Part shown: positions 1-8,263 of the stretch, in pieces
Numbering within the stretch: position 1 is the stretch's first letter
Layout: each line of letters begins with the position of its first letter
DNA from: Porticoccus sp047635255
GTDB taxonomy: Bacteria; Pseudomonadota; Gammaproteobacteria; Pseudomonadales; Porticoccaceae
DNA: 17,784 bases
Direction: 5' to 3'
Assembly (NCBI GenBank): GCA_047635255.1
Contig: JBLIIR010000023.1
Coordinates: 1-17,784 of the forward strand
Program-made: the position numbers and the translations under genes
Notes under the pieces: model-generated
The model's input: the letters and a program-made list of their open reading frames with translations, nothing else
Told to the model about the DNA's origin: nothing
Database searches by the model: none

Positions 1-223
1 GGATAGCCTGAGCAGCAAGAAAAATAAGATTGTCCTTATCGGGAACATCTTTCATAGGGGACGATAATTGAATTTCGCCACTCTGGTTGGATTCAATGTC
101 GAGACGATCACCATAATCAAGTAACTGGAATAATGTTTGTAAGTTATGATAACCGTTCTTCTGGCGTCCAGTTATATGGAGAAATAAGTTAATTTTTGCT
201 GGAGAAGGAAGTGATAGCCTCAT
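1..223 (-). CDS. ispE: 4-diphosphocytidyl-2-C-methyl-D-erythritol kinase, N-terminal part (runs off the window)
   Basis: IspE phosphorylates the 2-hydroxyl of CDP-methylerythritol in the cytoplasmic MEP pathway of isoprenoid synthesis. Only the first 74 codons are in the window; the rest lies beyond position 1. Reading from the ATG at 223 gives a start MRLSLPSPAKINLFLHITGR followed by KNGYHNLQTLFQLLDYGD. The PAKINLFL and GYH-L-T-FQ-LD-GD blocks are the family's N-terminal GHMP-kinase signature. An AAGGA ribosome binding site sits 5 nt upstream and uses the bases of the lolB stop codon, only 8 nt away, so the two genes are probably co-transcribed and translationally linked. The order ispE-lolB-TPR-hemA matches Pseudomonas. 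No lesion is seen in the visible part. Confidence 0.93.
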   Translation of the reverse strand, partial: MRLSLPSPAKINLFLHITGRQKNGYHNLQTLFQLLDYGDRLDIESNQSGEIQLSSPMKDVPDKDNLIFLAAQAI

Positions 224-231
224 TGAAATCC

Positions 232-822
232 TTAGTTTGGTAGCCACGTTTTTATTTTTAAATTAAATTGGTAGGTACCTTTCTTGCCCTGTATATTTCC
301 TGGAAGACTCCAGCCCTCTATCTTTTGATAGTCAAAAAATTGCAATGCCCAGCCCGATTGCTTAAGCGAGCTTAAGGTTCCGTCATTATTATAGATAGAT
401 ATCATCTTTGATGGAGATGGGGCGGCGATGCCTCTAACCCAAAATCTAAGTTGTTTTACTGGCCACTGCCACCCAAATAGGAGCTCAGTAAGTTCTTCAG
501 CTGAGTTTGCAATATCAGGTTGTCTTGCTCCGCGCTGTAATTGAGCATGATATTGATTGCCTGTTATTCTAGTTGCACCGACCCCAAGAGGACCGTTTAA
601 TTTTACATCAAAGTCATCCCCTTGTTGGTCCCATGATATCCAGGCAGCGCCGCCTTCTTTTGAGTCCCTATAGCCTATTTTACCCTGAAGGATCCAGTCC
701 TCTAACTGCGTTATTTTGTTGAGGTGTTGCTCCCAGCCAATGGTATTTAAAGGCGAATAATTTTTATTGATAGCGCACGAGCTGACTAGAATCGTAAATA
801 GTAAAAAAATAATTCTTTGCAT
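232..822 (-). CDS. lolB: Outer-membrane lipoprotein receptor LolB
   Basis: LolB accepts lipoproteins from the periplasmic carrier LolA and inserts them into the inner leaflet of the outer membrane. The 196-residue protein has a short signal peptide with lipobox V-S-S-C, so Cys16 should be lipidated, and it lacks Asp at +2 as expected for outer-membrane sorting. Family blocks visible are W-I-L-Q-G-K-I-G (43-50), N-G-P-L-G-x-G-A (76-83, the region of the exposed loop needed for insertion), W-P-x-x-Q-L-x-x-W-x-R-G (120-131) and G-W-x-L-x-F near the C-terminus. Length is normal for the family. It starts 4 nt after the TPR lipoprotein gene and ends 8 nt before ispE, in an apparent three-gene operon. 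Confidence 0.93.
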   Translation of the reverse strand: MQRIIFLLFTILVSSCAINKNYSPLNTIGWEQHLNKITQLEDWILQGKIGYRDSKEGGAAWISWDQQGDDFDVKLNGPLGVGATRITGNQYHAQLQRGARQPDIANSAEELTELLFGWQWPVKQLRFWVRGIAAPSPSKMISIYNNDGTLSSLKQSGWALQFFDYQKIEGWSLPGNIQGKKGTYQFNLKIKTWLPN

Positions 823-826
823 AAGA

Positions 827-2656
827 TCATTCTACCTCAAGACGCTCGAGGGTTTCCTGGATAATAGTGTTGTTTGGGTCGCTCTGTAAAATTTTATCCC
901 ACACCAGCCTAGCCTCTTTTTTTTGCCCTGTAATCCAAAGCACCTCACCTAGATGAGCCACAATTTCCGGCTCAGGTATCAATAAACTTGATAGTGCTTG
1001 AGTTAGATGTTTAATAGCCTCCGCGTGGTCCCCCAGTCGATAGCAGACCCACCCTAAGCTATCCAGAGCTTCTATCGACTTAGGATCTAATTTAAGAGAC
1101 CTGAGTATTAATTCGCGTGCTTCACTATAGCGATCACTATTCAGTGTCATGGAATATCCTAGAGCATTAAGTGCCTCAGCATGATTCGGATTTATTGCTA
1201 GAATAGATCTTAGGTCTTTCTCAGATTGCACAATATTTTTTTGAAGGCTGCTGACCGTAGATCGCATATAAAGAAAGTCTTGGTTTTCTGGATATTCAAG
1301 CAGAGCAGTACTAAGAAGATCGTACCCCTCGTCTAGAAGTTTTTGCTCACGCAGCATTTCAGCTTCGATAAGGTATGTTATGGGGGCGAACGTAGGTCTC
1401 CCGGTGCGAAGATCATGTAGTATAAGTCGCAGTTTAGCCACCCCCCTTTGTGTTGTCATGATTTCTTTCAGGGCATATATCGCATCTATGAGCCTATAAG
1501 CGTTTTCTTTTCCGTCTATAAAGCCTGTATTGGCGGCTTCTATAAATTTTGCAAGATGAACAGAAGATGCTACAGGGCTATCCTTCTTGTATAGGATGCC
1601 TAGTTCGTAATGAGCATGGTAATAATGCCACTTGTTAGCTGGGGTTTGGGTTACTCTGGTGAAAAGTTTAACCGATTCCTCTTGAAGGCCAAGCAATCTA
1701 GCGGCGCAAGCTAATGAATAAGTGATATCTTTATCATTAGGGTATTGTTTGAACAGTGCAGTCAATTTTTGATGCCCGCTTTCGGGATTTCTTTCTAGTG
1801 TTTTGTCCGCAAATTCGAGCTCCAAATCTCGCTTTAGGCTTGTGTCAGACAATTGGCTTGTAGCAATATAAGCTTCTTTTTCTTTTCCTTGCATAAAAAG
1901 TATTTCAGCTTTGAGCTCGAAAGCTGTATCCATAAATCTTTTGCTGGCGGCTACTAGTAGCAACCGATCGATAATTTCTAGTGGTTCTGTGCTGAGACCT
2001 TGTTCATATAAAATTCTTGCCTTGGTAATTTTTAGAACAAAATTGTTAGGGACTTTCGCCTCTATTTTTTTATAAAACCCGAGCAGTTTTTCTCTTTCTA
2101 GCTTGCGTGCAGAGACAAGTAAATCTAGAAGTGGCTCTGTATCATCACGCTCAAGAGAAAATATTATATGGGGAATTGCCTCATCGATTCGGCCGTATTT
2201 TAGAAGAGCTTTGGCATACATACTGCTTGCCTCAATTCTACCGGGTTCTACTTCCATCCATAATTGAGCCATTTCTAGCAATAGAGATGGATTCTTGTAA
2301 TAGAGCGCAATTCTCGCAACTCTCGCAACTATTTCTGGATCATGGGTTAATCTGGCTTGAGTGATATATTTTTCTTGAAAAATAGCTGTCTTCCCTCTCA
2401 GGCCTGCGAGCTCTGCTATTATTAAGTCGTATAGGGCATCTTCGGTGAATGGGCGAACCTCATATTTACGCTTAAGTAATATTTTTCTCTGCTCAGAAAG
2501 TGTTTGGATATTTTTAATGGGCATTGGGACTAATTTGGTATGAGGTGTTTGATATGGCTGAGCACTGGTATTTTTGTTTGTAATTTGACTAGTGCAGCCG
2601 TTCATTATAAAGCCACACAGCGCTATTATTAGGATGGAAAGGTTGTAGCTGCTCAT
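827..2656 (-). CDS. Tetratricopeptide-repeat lipoprotein (PA4667-type)
   Basis: This is a large TPR protein of unknown specific function, found at this position (between lolB and hemA) in pseudomonads. The open frame extends to a GTG at 2755, but I prefer the ATG at 2656 (609 residues). The upstream 33 residues are not signal-like, whereas from this ATG there is a hydrophobic stretch (LSILIIALCGFI) ending in M-N-G-C, a plausible though non-canonical lipobox with Cys21. Neither start has a clear ribosome binding site. The rest is helical repeats. The clearest TPR units lie in the last 120 residues (N-A-L-G-Y, L-D-S-L-G-W-V-C-Y-R-L-G, H-L-G-E-V-L-W-x-x-G). It is probably periplasmic or outer-membrane anchored, and may scaffold envelope complexes; that role is inference. 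Confidence 0.85.
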   Translation of the reverse strand: MSSYNLSILIIALCGFIMNGCTSQITNKNTSAQPYQTPHTKLVPMPIKNIQTLSEQRKILLKRKYEVRPFTEDALYDLIIAELAGLRGKTAIFQEKYITQARLTHDPEIVARVARIALYYKNPSLLLEMAQLWMEVEPGRIEASSMYAKALLKYGRIDEAIPHIIFSLERDDTEPLLDLLVSARKLEREKLLGFYKKIEAKVPNNFVLKITKARILYEQGLSTEPLEIIDRLLLVAASKRFMDTAFELKAEILFMQGKEKEAYIATSQLSDTSLKRDLELEFADKTLERNPESGHQKLTALFKQYPNDKDITYSLACAARLLGLQEESVKLFTRVTQTPANKWHYYHAHYELGILYKKDSPVASSVHLAKFIEAANTGFIDGKENAYRLIDAIYALKEIMTTQRGVAKLRLILHDLRTGRPTFAPITYLIEAEMLREQKLLDEGYDLLSTALLEYPENQDFLYMRSTVSSLQKNIVQSEKDLRSILAINPNHAEALNALGYSMTLNSDRYSEARELILRSLKLDPKSIEALDSLGWVCYRLGDHAEAIKHLTQALSSLLIPEPEIVAHLGEVLWITGQKKEARLVWDKILQSDPNNTIIQETLERLEVE

Positions 2657-2755
2657 ATATTTGCGTATAAAATTTCTGATTGTTTGTGCATTGAAGCTAG
2701 ATACTCTAACAATAACAAAAGCTTTAACGCTAGTTAAATATTGACCGAATATCAC

Positions 2756-2784
2756 TTGTCTTTAAAGGCTTAGAGCCGGACAAT
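2756..2784 (+). promoter_or_regulatory. Candidate sigma-70 promoter for hemA
   Basis: TTGTCT (2756-2761) and GACAAT (2779-2784) are separated by 17 bp; each matches four of six consensus bases. Transcription would start near 2791, giving a leader of about 24 nt before the hemA ATG at 2815. The site lies in the only gap between the divergent hemA and TPR genes. The call rests on consensus matching alone. Confidence 0.3.
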
Positions 2785-2814
2785 TGCAGATTAGCCTTAT
2801 CAAGCATTGAGTTA

Positions 2815-4101
2815 ATGACTATTTTCGCACTTGGAATCAATTACCGCACTGCCGCTCTCGATCTTCGAGAGAAGGTAGCTTTTGCTCCAGAAAATATGAC
2901 TAAGGCTTTACGCAATGCGATCAAAGTTACCGGCATTGGCGAGGTGGCCATCCTGTCTACCTGTAATCGCACAGAGATATATTTTGTTGACCCTAATGAT
3001 TCGCATGAAAATGCTGAGAAGATCTTGGACTGGCTGGCAGATTACCATCAGTTGTCATCAAGCGAATTATCTACTTGTTGTTACACTTACAGAAATGAAG
3101 ATGCTGTTAAGCATATAATGAAAGTGGCTAGTGGTTTAGATTCAATGATACTGGGTGAGCCGCAAATACTAGGCCAGCTCAAGTCAGCCTATGCTGTAGC
3201 GCAGGAAGCAGACACAGTTTCTACAAAACTTAATCAGCTGTTTCAGCAAGCATTTTCTATCGCAAAACGAGTTCGCACCGAAACAGCTATTGGCCAAAAT
3301 CCTGTCTCTGTTGCATATGCTGCTGTGAGCCTTTCGCAGCAAATTTTCTCAAATCTGAAAGATGTTCACGTGCTATTGATTGGCGCTGGAGAAACTATTG
3401 AATTGGTAGCAAAACATTTAATAGAGAAACAGGTGGGTAGTATTACAGTTTCTAACCGAACACTGCGTAGAGCTGAAGAGTTAGCTCAAGAGTTTGGCGC
3501 CCATGCAATATTATTTTCAGATATTCCGGAATTCCTTCAAAAAGCAGACATCCTGATCTCATCAACAGGCAGTCAGTTGCCCATACTTGGAAAAGGTGCT
3601 GTAGAATCAGCAATTAAAAAACGTAAACATAAACCTATGTTTATGTTGGATTTAGCGGTACCTAGAGATATTGAACCAGAAGTTGCAGACTTGGATGATA
3701 TTTATCTTTTTACCGTAGATGACCTTCAGGAGGTTATTCTTGAAAATATGCGTTCGCGTGAAAGTGCTGCAAATAAAGCTGAGAAAATCATAGAAGAGGG
3801 TGTAAGTGAATGGAAGGGTCAGCTTCAGGGTCTTGATGTGGTAGATATGATTCGAGCCTTTCGTGAAAATTTAGAAGAAACTCGTGATATTGAGGCTGAA
3901 AAAGCTTTGCTTGCCTTGCGAGCAGGTCAAGATCCTGAGGATATAGTAAGAAGTCTGGCGCGAAACTTAACTAACAAGCTTTTGCACACTCCATCAAGAA
4001 AACTCAAGCAAGCTGGAGAACAAGGCCGCAAAGATCATATTCGCTTGGCTGGTGATTTATTTGGATTACAGAAATCAGATGAAAATGAGGTAAATAATTA
4101 A
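2815..4101 (+). CDS. hemA: Glutamyl-tRNA reductase
   Basis: HemA reduces the glutamate of Glu-tRNA(Glu) to glutamate-1-semialdehyde with NADPH, the committed step of tetrapyrrole synthesis by the C5 pathway. The 428-residue protein shows the whole family layout. The catalytic Cys50 lies in L-S-T-C-N-R-T-E-I-Y; the conserved G-L-D-S-M-I-L-G-E-P-Q-I-L-G-Q block is at 107-121; the Rossmann NADPH site L-L-I-G-A-G-E-T (187-194) precedes S-N-R-T (213-216); the D-L-A-V-P-R-D-I-E-P block is at 279-288; and the C-terminal dimerisation helices follow. Length is typical. Only a weak GAG stands upstream of the ATG. It heads hemA-prfA-prmC, an arrangement common in gammaproteobacteria. The gap to prfA is 53 nt, so prfA may have extra input. 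Confidence 0.97.
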   Translation: MTIFALGINYRTAALDLREKVAFAPENMTKALRNAIKVTGIGEVAILSTCNRTEIYFVDPNDSHENAEKILDWLADYHQLSSSELSTCCYTYRNEDAVKHIMKVASGLDSMILGEPQILGQLKSAYAVAQEADTVSTKLNQLFQQAFSIAKRVRTETAIGQNPVSVAYAAVSLSQQIFSNLKDVHVLLIGAGETIELVAKHLIEKQVGSITVSNRTLRRAEELAQEFGAHAILFSDIPEFLQKADILISSTGSQLPILGKGAVESAIKKRKHKPMFMLDLAVPRDIEPEVADLDDIYLFTVDDLQEVILENMRSRESAANKAEKIIEEGVSEWKGQLQGLDVVDMIRAFRENLEETRDIEAEKALLALRAGQDPEDIVRSLARNLTNKLLHTPSRKLKQAGEQGRKDHIRLAGDLFGLQKSDENEVNN

Positions 4102-4154
4102 ACAAATAAGCTTGCTGTTGACTAATAAAATAATTTAACAATTAAAGTGCACCA

Positions 4155-5237
4155 ATGAAAGAATCTATTTTAGAAAAGCTACAATTGATGACTGATCGCC
4201 ATGAAGAGGTGCGAGCGCTTTTGGGCGACCCTTGTGTAATAGGTAATCAAAATTATTTTCGTGCGCTTTCGAAGGAGTATGCTGAACAGGAGCCAATTGT
4301 CGAAGCTTACAAGGATTATGTTTTGGTCGAAGAAAAAATATTTGAAGCAAAACTACTGCTTCAGGATGCTGATCTAGATATTAGAGGCATGGCTGAAGAA
4401 GAGGTAACCTTAGAAACAGAAGAACTTTCTAGTATTGTGGTTGCAATACAGAAGCTTTTATTGCCTAAAGATACCAATGATGAGAAAAATGTATTTCTGG
4501 AGATTCGCGCAGGCACTGGTGGCGATGAAGCAGCTATTTTTTCTGGTGATCTGTTTCGTATGTATTGTAAATATGCTGAGAGCAAAAGATGGAAGGTGGA
4601 AATTATCAGTGAGAATTTAGGCGATCATGGTGGCTATAAGGAAATTATTAGTTTGATCGTAGGGCAGGGTGTTTACTCTAAATTGAAATTTGAATCCGGC
4701 GCTCATCGCGTACAAAGAGTCCCAGATACTGAATCTCAAGGCCGTGTACATACGTCTGCCTGTACTGTAGCGGTTATGCCAGAGGTGGATGCACTGGATG
4801 ATATTGATATTAAAAAAGGAGATCTTCGTATTGACACCTTCCGCGCTTCAGGCGCCGGCGGCCAACATGTTAATAAGACAGATTCGGCTATTCGTATAAC
4901 TCATCTTCCAACAGGACTGGTTGTTGAGTGTCAAGACGAGCGCTCTCAACACAAAAACAAGGCGAGGGCTATGGGTCTTTTGTCAGCCCGCTTAAAAAAT
5001 GCTCAAGAAGTCGTTGCTGCGGAAAATTTGGCAGAAGAGCGTCGCTCATTGGTTGGTAGCGGGGATCGTTCAGAACGCATCCGCACTTATAATTACTCTC
5101 AGAGTCGTATCACAGATCACCGTATCAACCTGACGCTATACAAACTAGGAGAGATAATGGAAGGGCAGCTAGATGAGGTAATTCAACCTTTAGTGAATGA
5201 ACATCAGGCGGATTTACTGGCTACAATTTCTTCTTAA
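4155..5237 (+). CDS. prfA: Peptide chain release factor 1
   Basis: RF1 recognises UAA and UAG stop codons on the ribosome and triggers hydrolysis of peptidyl-tRNA. The 360-residue length matches bacterial RF1. The codon-recognition tripeptide is P-D-T at 190-192 (P-x-T is the RF1 type, against S-P-F in RF2), within R-V-Q-R-V-P-D-T-E-S-Q-G-R. The catalytic GGQ is at 235-237 in S-G-A-G-G-Q-H-V-N-K-T-D-S-A-I-R. Gln237 is the residue expected to be methylated by the PrmC encoded next door. The N-terminal helical domain and R-A-G-T-G-G-D-E-A block (118-126) are also present. There is no in-frame UGA or other sign of autoregulatory frameshifting, which is an RF2 trait. Confidence 0.97.
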   Translation: MKESILEKLQLMTDRHEEVRALLGDPCVIGNQNYFRALSKEYAEQEPIVEAYKDYVLVEEKIFEAKLLLQDADLDIRGMAEEEVTLETEELSSIVVAIQKLLLPKDTNDEKNVFLEIRAGTGGDEAAIFSGDLFRMYCKYAESKRWKVEIISENLGDHGGYKEIISLIVGQGVYSKLKFESGAHRVQRVPDTESQGRVHTSACTVAVMPEVDALDDIDIKKGDLRIDTFRASGAGGQHVNKTDSAIRITHLPTGLVVECQDERSQHKNKARAMGLLSARLKNAQEVVAAENLAEERRSLVGSGDRSERIRTYNYSQSRITDHRINLTLYKLGEIMEGQLDEVIQPLVNEHQADLLATISS

Positions 5238-5309
5238 AAGGTAGACGCGCGCCTCATGTCTAAGAAGTTGATTATTTGAATAGAAAAATTTTATCGCTAG
5301 GATTTGCGC

Positions 5310-6173
5310 ATGTCTACTGACGCTTCTATGAATTGCATGGCTATTTCAACTTTGCTGAAACTTAGCGTTGAGCTAGCTGATGTAAGTGACAGTCCAAGGC
5401 TAGATGTAGAGATAATACTTAGTTATGTTCTGGGAAAAGATCGCACCCATTTATATACATGGCCCAATCAACTACTGAGCAGTCCAGAACAGACACGCTT
5501 TAATGAATTTTTTAGATGCCGAGTTAACGGGGAACCTGTCGCTTATATCATAAAAAGACGCGAATTCTGGTCGTTGCCGCTTAAAGTTTCTCCTGCCACT
5601 ATAATACCTAGGCCAGAGACAGAGCTTCTTATAGAAAAAGCCCTTGCCCTACCTTTGGGTCAGCAGATTTCAGTATTAGATTTAGGAACAGGAACCGGGG
5701 CTATTGCACTAGCTCTTGCGAGCGAAAAACCATTCTGGGAAATTATAGCTGTTGATTTAGAATTCAGTGCCGTAGCCCTTGCCGAGGATAATCGACAACA
5801 ATTTGGTTTTGATAATGTAAAGATTTATCAAAGTAACTGGTTTTCTAGCTTGAACGAAATGCAATTTGATCTTATTGTAAGCAATCCGCCATATTTGTGT
5901 CTTGAAGACAAACACCTCCAAGAAGGTGATGTTAGATTTGAGCCTTTATCAGCCCTTGTGGCCAAAGATTCTGGTTTGGCTGATATCCATACAGTTGTGT
6001 TTGACTCTTATTTGCATCTCAAACCTGGGGGCTGGTTGCTACTGGAGCATGGACACAGTCAGGGAAAAGAGGTTCGTCAAAAAATGATCCAAGCTGGTTT
6101 TATTGATGCAGAAACCTTCATTGACCTGTCTGGTCTTGATCGAGTCAGCGTATGCTTCAAGGCTGAGTTATAG
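5310..6173 (+). CDS. prmC: Release factor glutamine N5-methyltransferase PrmC (HemK)
   Basis: PrmC transfers a methyl group from S-adenosylmethionine to the Gln of the GGQ motif in RF1 and RF2. I place the start at the ATG at 5310 (287 residues), because AGGA at 5299-5302 is then 7 nt away; an in-frame TTG two codons earlier is too close. Numbered from this ATG, the N-terminal helical substrate domain covers about the first 80 residues. I-I-P-R-P-E-T-E-L-L follows at about 98-107, the SAM loop D-L-G-T-G-T-G at about 124-130, an acidic V-D-L at about 148-150, and the catalytic N-P-P-Y at 192-195. It is 72 nt downstream of prfA, its substrate's gene. It converges with the flavin reductase gene, with 11 nt between stops and no clear terminator hairpin. 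Confidence 0.95.
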   Translation: MSTDASMNCMAISTLLKLSVELADVSDSPRLDVEIILSYVLGKDRTHLYTWPNQLLSSPEQTRFNEFFRCRVNGEPVAYIIKRREFWSLPLKVSPATIIPRPETELLIEKALALPLGQQISVLDLGTGTGAIALALASEKPFWEIIAVDLEFSAVALAEDNRQQFGFDNVKIYQSNWFSSLNEMQFDLIVSNPPYLCLEDKHLQEGDVRFEPLSALVAKDSGLADIHTVVFDSYLHLKPGGWLLLEHGHSQGKEVRQKMIQAGFIDAETFIDLSGLDRVSVCFKAEL

Positions 6174-6184
6174 GCACCATATTT

Positions 6185-6661
6185 TTATTTTAATTTTTGA
6201 TATTTCCCGCCATGAAAAATTAGTGGCGATATGTTGTTGTCAGAAAAATCTAGCACTCGACCTACTATAATAATATGATCTCCCCCAGAGTAACGGTGCT
6301 CTGTAGCGCATGTAAACTGGCATGCGCAGTCATCTAGCAGTGGCAAGTTATGCGCACCAGAACGCCAGGATGCTTGTGAAAATTTATCATTATGTGAGCT
6401 AGCAAATAATTCAGAAATTGATTTTTGGTTACTACTTAGTATGTTTACTGCGAAATGGCTGGCTTGTTGGAATAATTCAAACAGTCGTGATTCTTGACCC
6501 ACACACCAAGAAACAAGAGGGGGCTCTAATGATACGGTTGAAAAGCTGTTGGCAGTCATTCCCCGGGGGGCCTTTTCTCCATCTAGAGTAGTGATTACAG
6601 TAATCCCTGTTGCAAAGCTACCAAAGGCATTGCGTAATTCGCGGTTTTCTTGAGCTGCCAT
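6185..6661 (-). CDS. Flavin reductase-like FMN-binding protein
   Basis: This 158-residue protein belongs to the flavin reductase-like split-barrel family. Members reduce FMN or FAD with NAD(P)H and often feed a two-component monooxygenase. Family blocks visible are F-A-T-G-I-T-V-I-T (16-24), G-M-T-A-N-S-F-S-T-V-S-L-E-P-P-L-V (34-50, the flavin-contact segment), F-A-V-N-I-L (71-76), G-D-H-I-I-I-V-G-R-V (127-136) and the C-terminal P-L-I-F-H-G-G-K-Y. AGGG lies 8 nt before the ATG, supporting this start. No oxygenase gene is adjacent, so the partner and physiological substrate cannot be named. It is an isolated minus-strand gene between two plus-strand blocks. Confidence 0.88.
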   Translation of the reverse strand: MAAQENRELRNAFGSFATGITVITTLDGEKAPRGMTANSFSTVSLEPPLVSWCVGQESRLFELFQQASHFAVNILSSNQKSISELFASSHNDKFSQASWRSGAHNLPLLDDCACQFTCATEHRYSGGDHIIIVGRVLDFSDNNISPLIFHGGKYQKLK

Positions 6662-6816
6662 GCTGTTAACCCTAAAGTAAGTTTAGTTATCTTGATGTGT
6701 GCGTCAGGGTAACCCAATAAGACGCGAATTCAAAAGCATCAAATAATGATTTGTATTGTATCGTTTAAATATTTGAAACAAATTCGTCAAATAAGCTTAG
6801 TGTGGGGATCTCATGC

Positions 6817-6822
6817 TACAAT
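6817..6822 (+). promoter_or_regulatory. Candidate extended -10 element for rhlB
   Basis: TACAAT is preceded by TGC, giving a TGn extended -10, with no convincing -35 at 16-18 bp. Transcription would start near 6829, giving a leader of about 67 nt. The similarity to the rhlE promoter (TGC plus TATAGT) strengthens the call a little. Confidence 0.35.
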
Positions 6823-6831
6823 CCGGAACGT

Positions 6832-6872
6832 TTTCACTCCCTTCGGTTTTTTAGAGATACGCGAAGGTGAAA
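6832..6872 (+). promoter_or_regulatory. Leader hairpin upstream of rhlB
   Basis: TTTCAC (6832-6837) pairs with GTGAAA (6867-6872) and CTTCG (6841-6845) pairs with CGAAG (6862-6866). This makes 11 base pairs with a 3-nt bulge (6838-6840) and a 16-nt loop that contains six T residues. It ends 23 nt before the rhlB start codon. A role in translational or stability control is inference. Confidence 0.4.
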
Positions 6873-6895
6873 GATTTATTTAAATTGGCAATGTT

Positions 6896-8209
6896 ATGAC
6901 AAATAGGGATAGTTCAGTTTTTGAGAAAGACCAGCAAAAAGGTATTCTAGGTCAACCGAAAAATAGTGATCTTCAGCGTAAAAACAAAGTGAAAAATGAT
7001 CTTTTGACGGGTTGGGATTTATCTAATTTTAAGGTGGACCAAGAAGCCGGTAAGACACGTTTTCATGATCTCGATCTACCCCTTTCTCTGATGCATGCAA
7101 TAGCAGACTTAGGATTCAAGTATTGTTCCCCCATCCAGGCAAGAACGCTGCCTTATACGTTACGCGGCCATGATATTGTGGGAAAAGCCCAGACTGGTAC
7201 TGGAAAAACTGCCGCTTTTTTAGCTACAATTATCACTGAACTCCTTGGTAATCCCGTTGAGGACGATTACTTTGCAGGCGAGGCTAGATCACTAATTATT
7301 GCTCCCACTCGGGAGCTCGTGATGCAGATAGCAGGGGACGCTCAAGATCTTTGTAAGTACACTGATTTAAAAGTGCATAGTTTGGTTGGAGGCATGGATT
7401 ACGATAAACAGAAGCGCCGTCTGCATGAAAGTTTATGTGATATCTTGGTGGCCACACCGGGGCGTTTATTGGATTTTGCAGGAAGCAATGATGTCTATCT
7501 TGATAGAACTGAGATCTTGGTGCTTGATGAAGCAGACAGAATGCTTGATATGGGATTCATTCCCCAAGTAAGACGTATTGTCCGCTTAACTCCTCATCAA
7601 GAAAGTCGACAAACAATGTTTTTTTCTGCAACTTTTACTTCTGAGGTGATGAATCTCGCCGAACAATGGACGGTTCATCCAACCACTGTCGAAATTGAGC
7701 CCGATAGTGTTGCCACAGATACTGTAACTCAGAAGGTCTACATAACCTCGATGCTTGAAAAGTTTGAGTTGCTGAGCAACATCATTCATCAGGATGAAGT
7801 AGAAAGCGTGATTATTTTTGCTAATCGACGCGATCAATGTCGCAAGCTTCAGGAGAAACTAAAAAGCAAGGGATTTAGTGTCGGGCTTCTTTCTGGCGAG
7901 GTACCTCAAGGTAAGCGAGTAAAGACTCTAGCAGATTTTAAGTCTGGAAAATTGAAAATTTTGGTCGCTACAGATGTTGCTGGTCGAGGCATTCATATAG
8001 ACGGTATCAGCCATGTAATAAACTATACGTTACCTGAAGAGCCTGAAGATTACGTACACCGCATTGGTCGTACCGGAAGGGCCGGTAAGACCGGCACGTC
8101 TATAAGTTTTGCTTGCGAAGACGATGCTTTTCTATTGGAGCCAATAGAAAAGCTATTAGGAACAAAACTCCTATCTCAACTGCCGGATAAGCTGTTGATG
8201 CCAGTATAA
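6896..8209 (+). CDS. rhlB: DEAD-box ATP-dependent RNA helicase RhlB (pseudomonad type)
   Basis: This ATP-dependent RNA helicase is expected to unwind structured RNA; in E. coli RhlB works in the RNase E degradosome. The 437-residue protein has a charged N-terminal extension of about 55 residues and then the full two-domain core: Q-motif F...G-F-K-Y-C-S-P-I-Q (Gln81), Walker A A-Q-T-G-T-G-K-T (98-105), P-T-R-E (137-140), D-E-A-D (211-214), S-A-T (244-246), V-A-T-D-V-A-G-R-G (357-365) and H-R-I-G-R-T-G-R (388-395). The wording V-G-G-M-D-Y-D-K-Q and V-A-G-R-G-I-H-I-D-G-I-S-H-V-I-N is that of Pseudomonas proteins named RhlB. It ends right after the core, without the basic tail of E. coli RhlB. 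A second helicase gene follows on the same strand, 229 nt later. Confidence 0.93.
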   Translation: MTNRDSSVFEKDQQKGILGQPKNSDLQRKNKVKNDLLTGWDLSNFKVDQEAGKTRFHDLDLPLSLMHAIADLGFKYCSPIQARTLPYTLRGHDIVGKAQTGTGKTAAFLATIITELLGNPVEDDYFAGEARSLIIAPTRELVMQIAGDAQDLCKYTDLKVHSLVGGMDYDKQKRRLHESLCDILVATPGRLLDFAGSNDVYLDRTEILVLDEADRMLDMGFIPQVRRIVRLTPHQESRQTMFFSATFTSEVMNLAEQWTVHPTTVEIEPDSVATDTVTQKVYITSMLEKFELLSNIIHQDEVESVIIFANRRDQCRKLQEKLKSKGFSVGLLSGEVPQGKRVKTLADFKSGKLKILVATDVAGRGIHIDGISHVINYTLPEEPEDYVHRIGRTGRAGKTGTSISFACEDDAFLLEPIEKLLGTKLLSQLPDKLLMPV

Positions 8210-8238
8210 AAAAATATTGATATATTTGACGCAAGATT

Positions 8239-8263
8239 TAACGAGTAACAGATAGACTCGTTA
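8239..8263. repeat. Perfect 8-bp inverted repeat between rhlB and rhlE
   Basis: TAACGAGT (8239-8246) and ACTCGTTA (8256-8263) are exact reverse complements separated by 9 nt. The right arm overlaps the proposed -35 of the rhlE promoter (8253-8258). There is no T tract after it, so it does not look like an intrinsic terminator; it could be an operator or an RNA hairpin at the end of the rhlB transcript. Confidence 0.55.

Noticed and set aside
190..192. P-D-T instead of P-A-T in the RF1 codon-recognition loop (residue numbers of prfA)
   Set aside because: The middle residue of the P-x-T motif varies in the family, so this is not a specificity change.
4118..4146. TTGACT with ATTAAA 17 bp later, as a promoter for prfA
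   Set aside because: The -35 is good but the -10 matches only three of six bases and the start would fall almost on the start codon; read-through from hemA is simpler.
6763..6779. Near-palindrome GTTTAAATATTTGAAAC between the flavin reductase and rhlB genes
   Set aside because: It is AT-rich with mismatches near the centre, so chance is a sufficient explanation.
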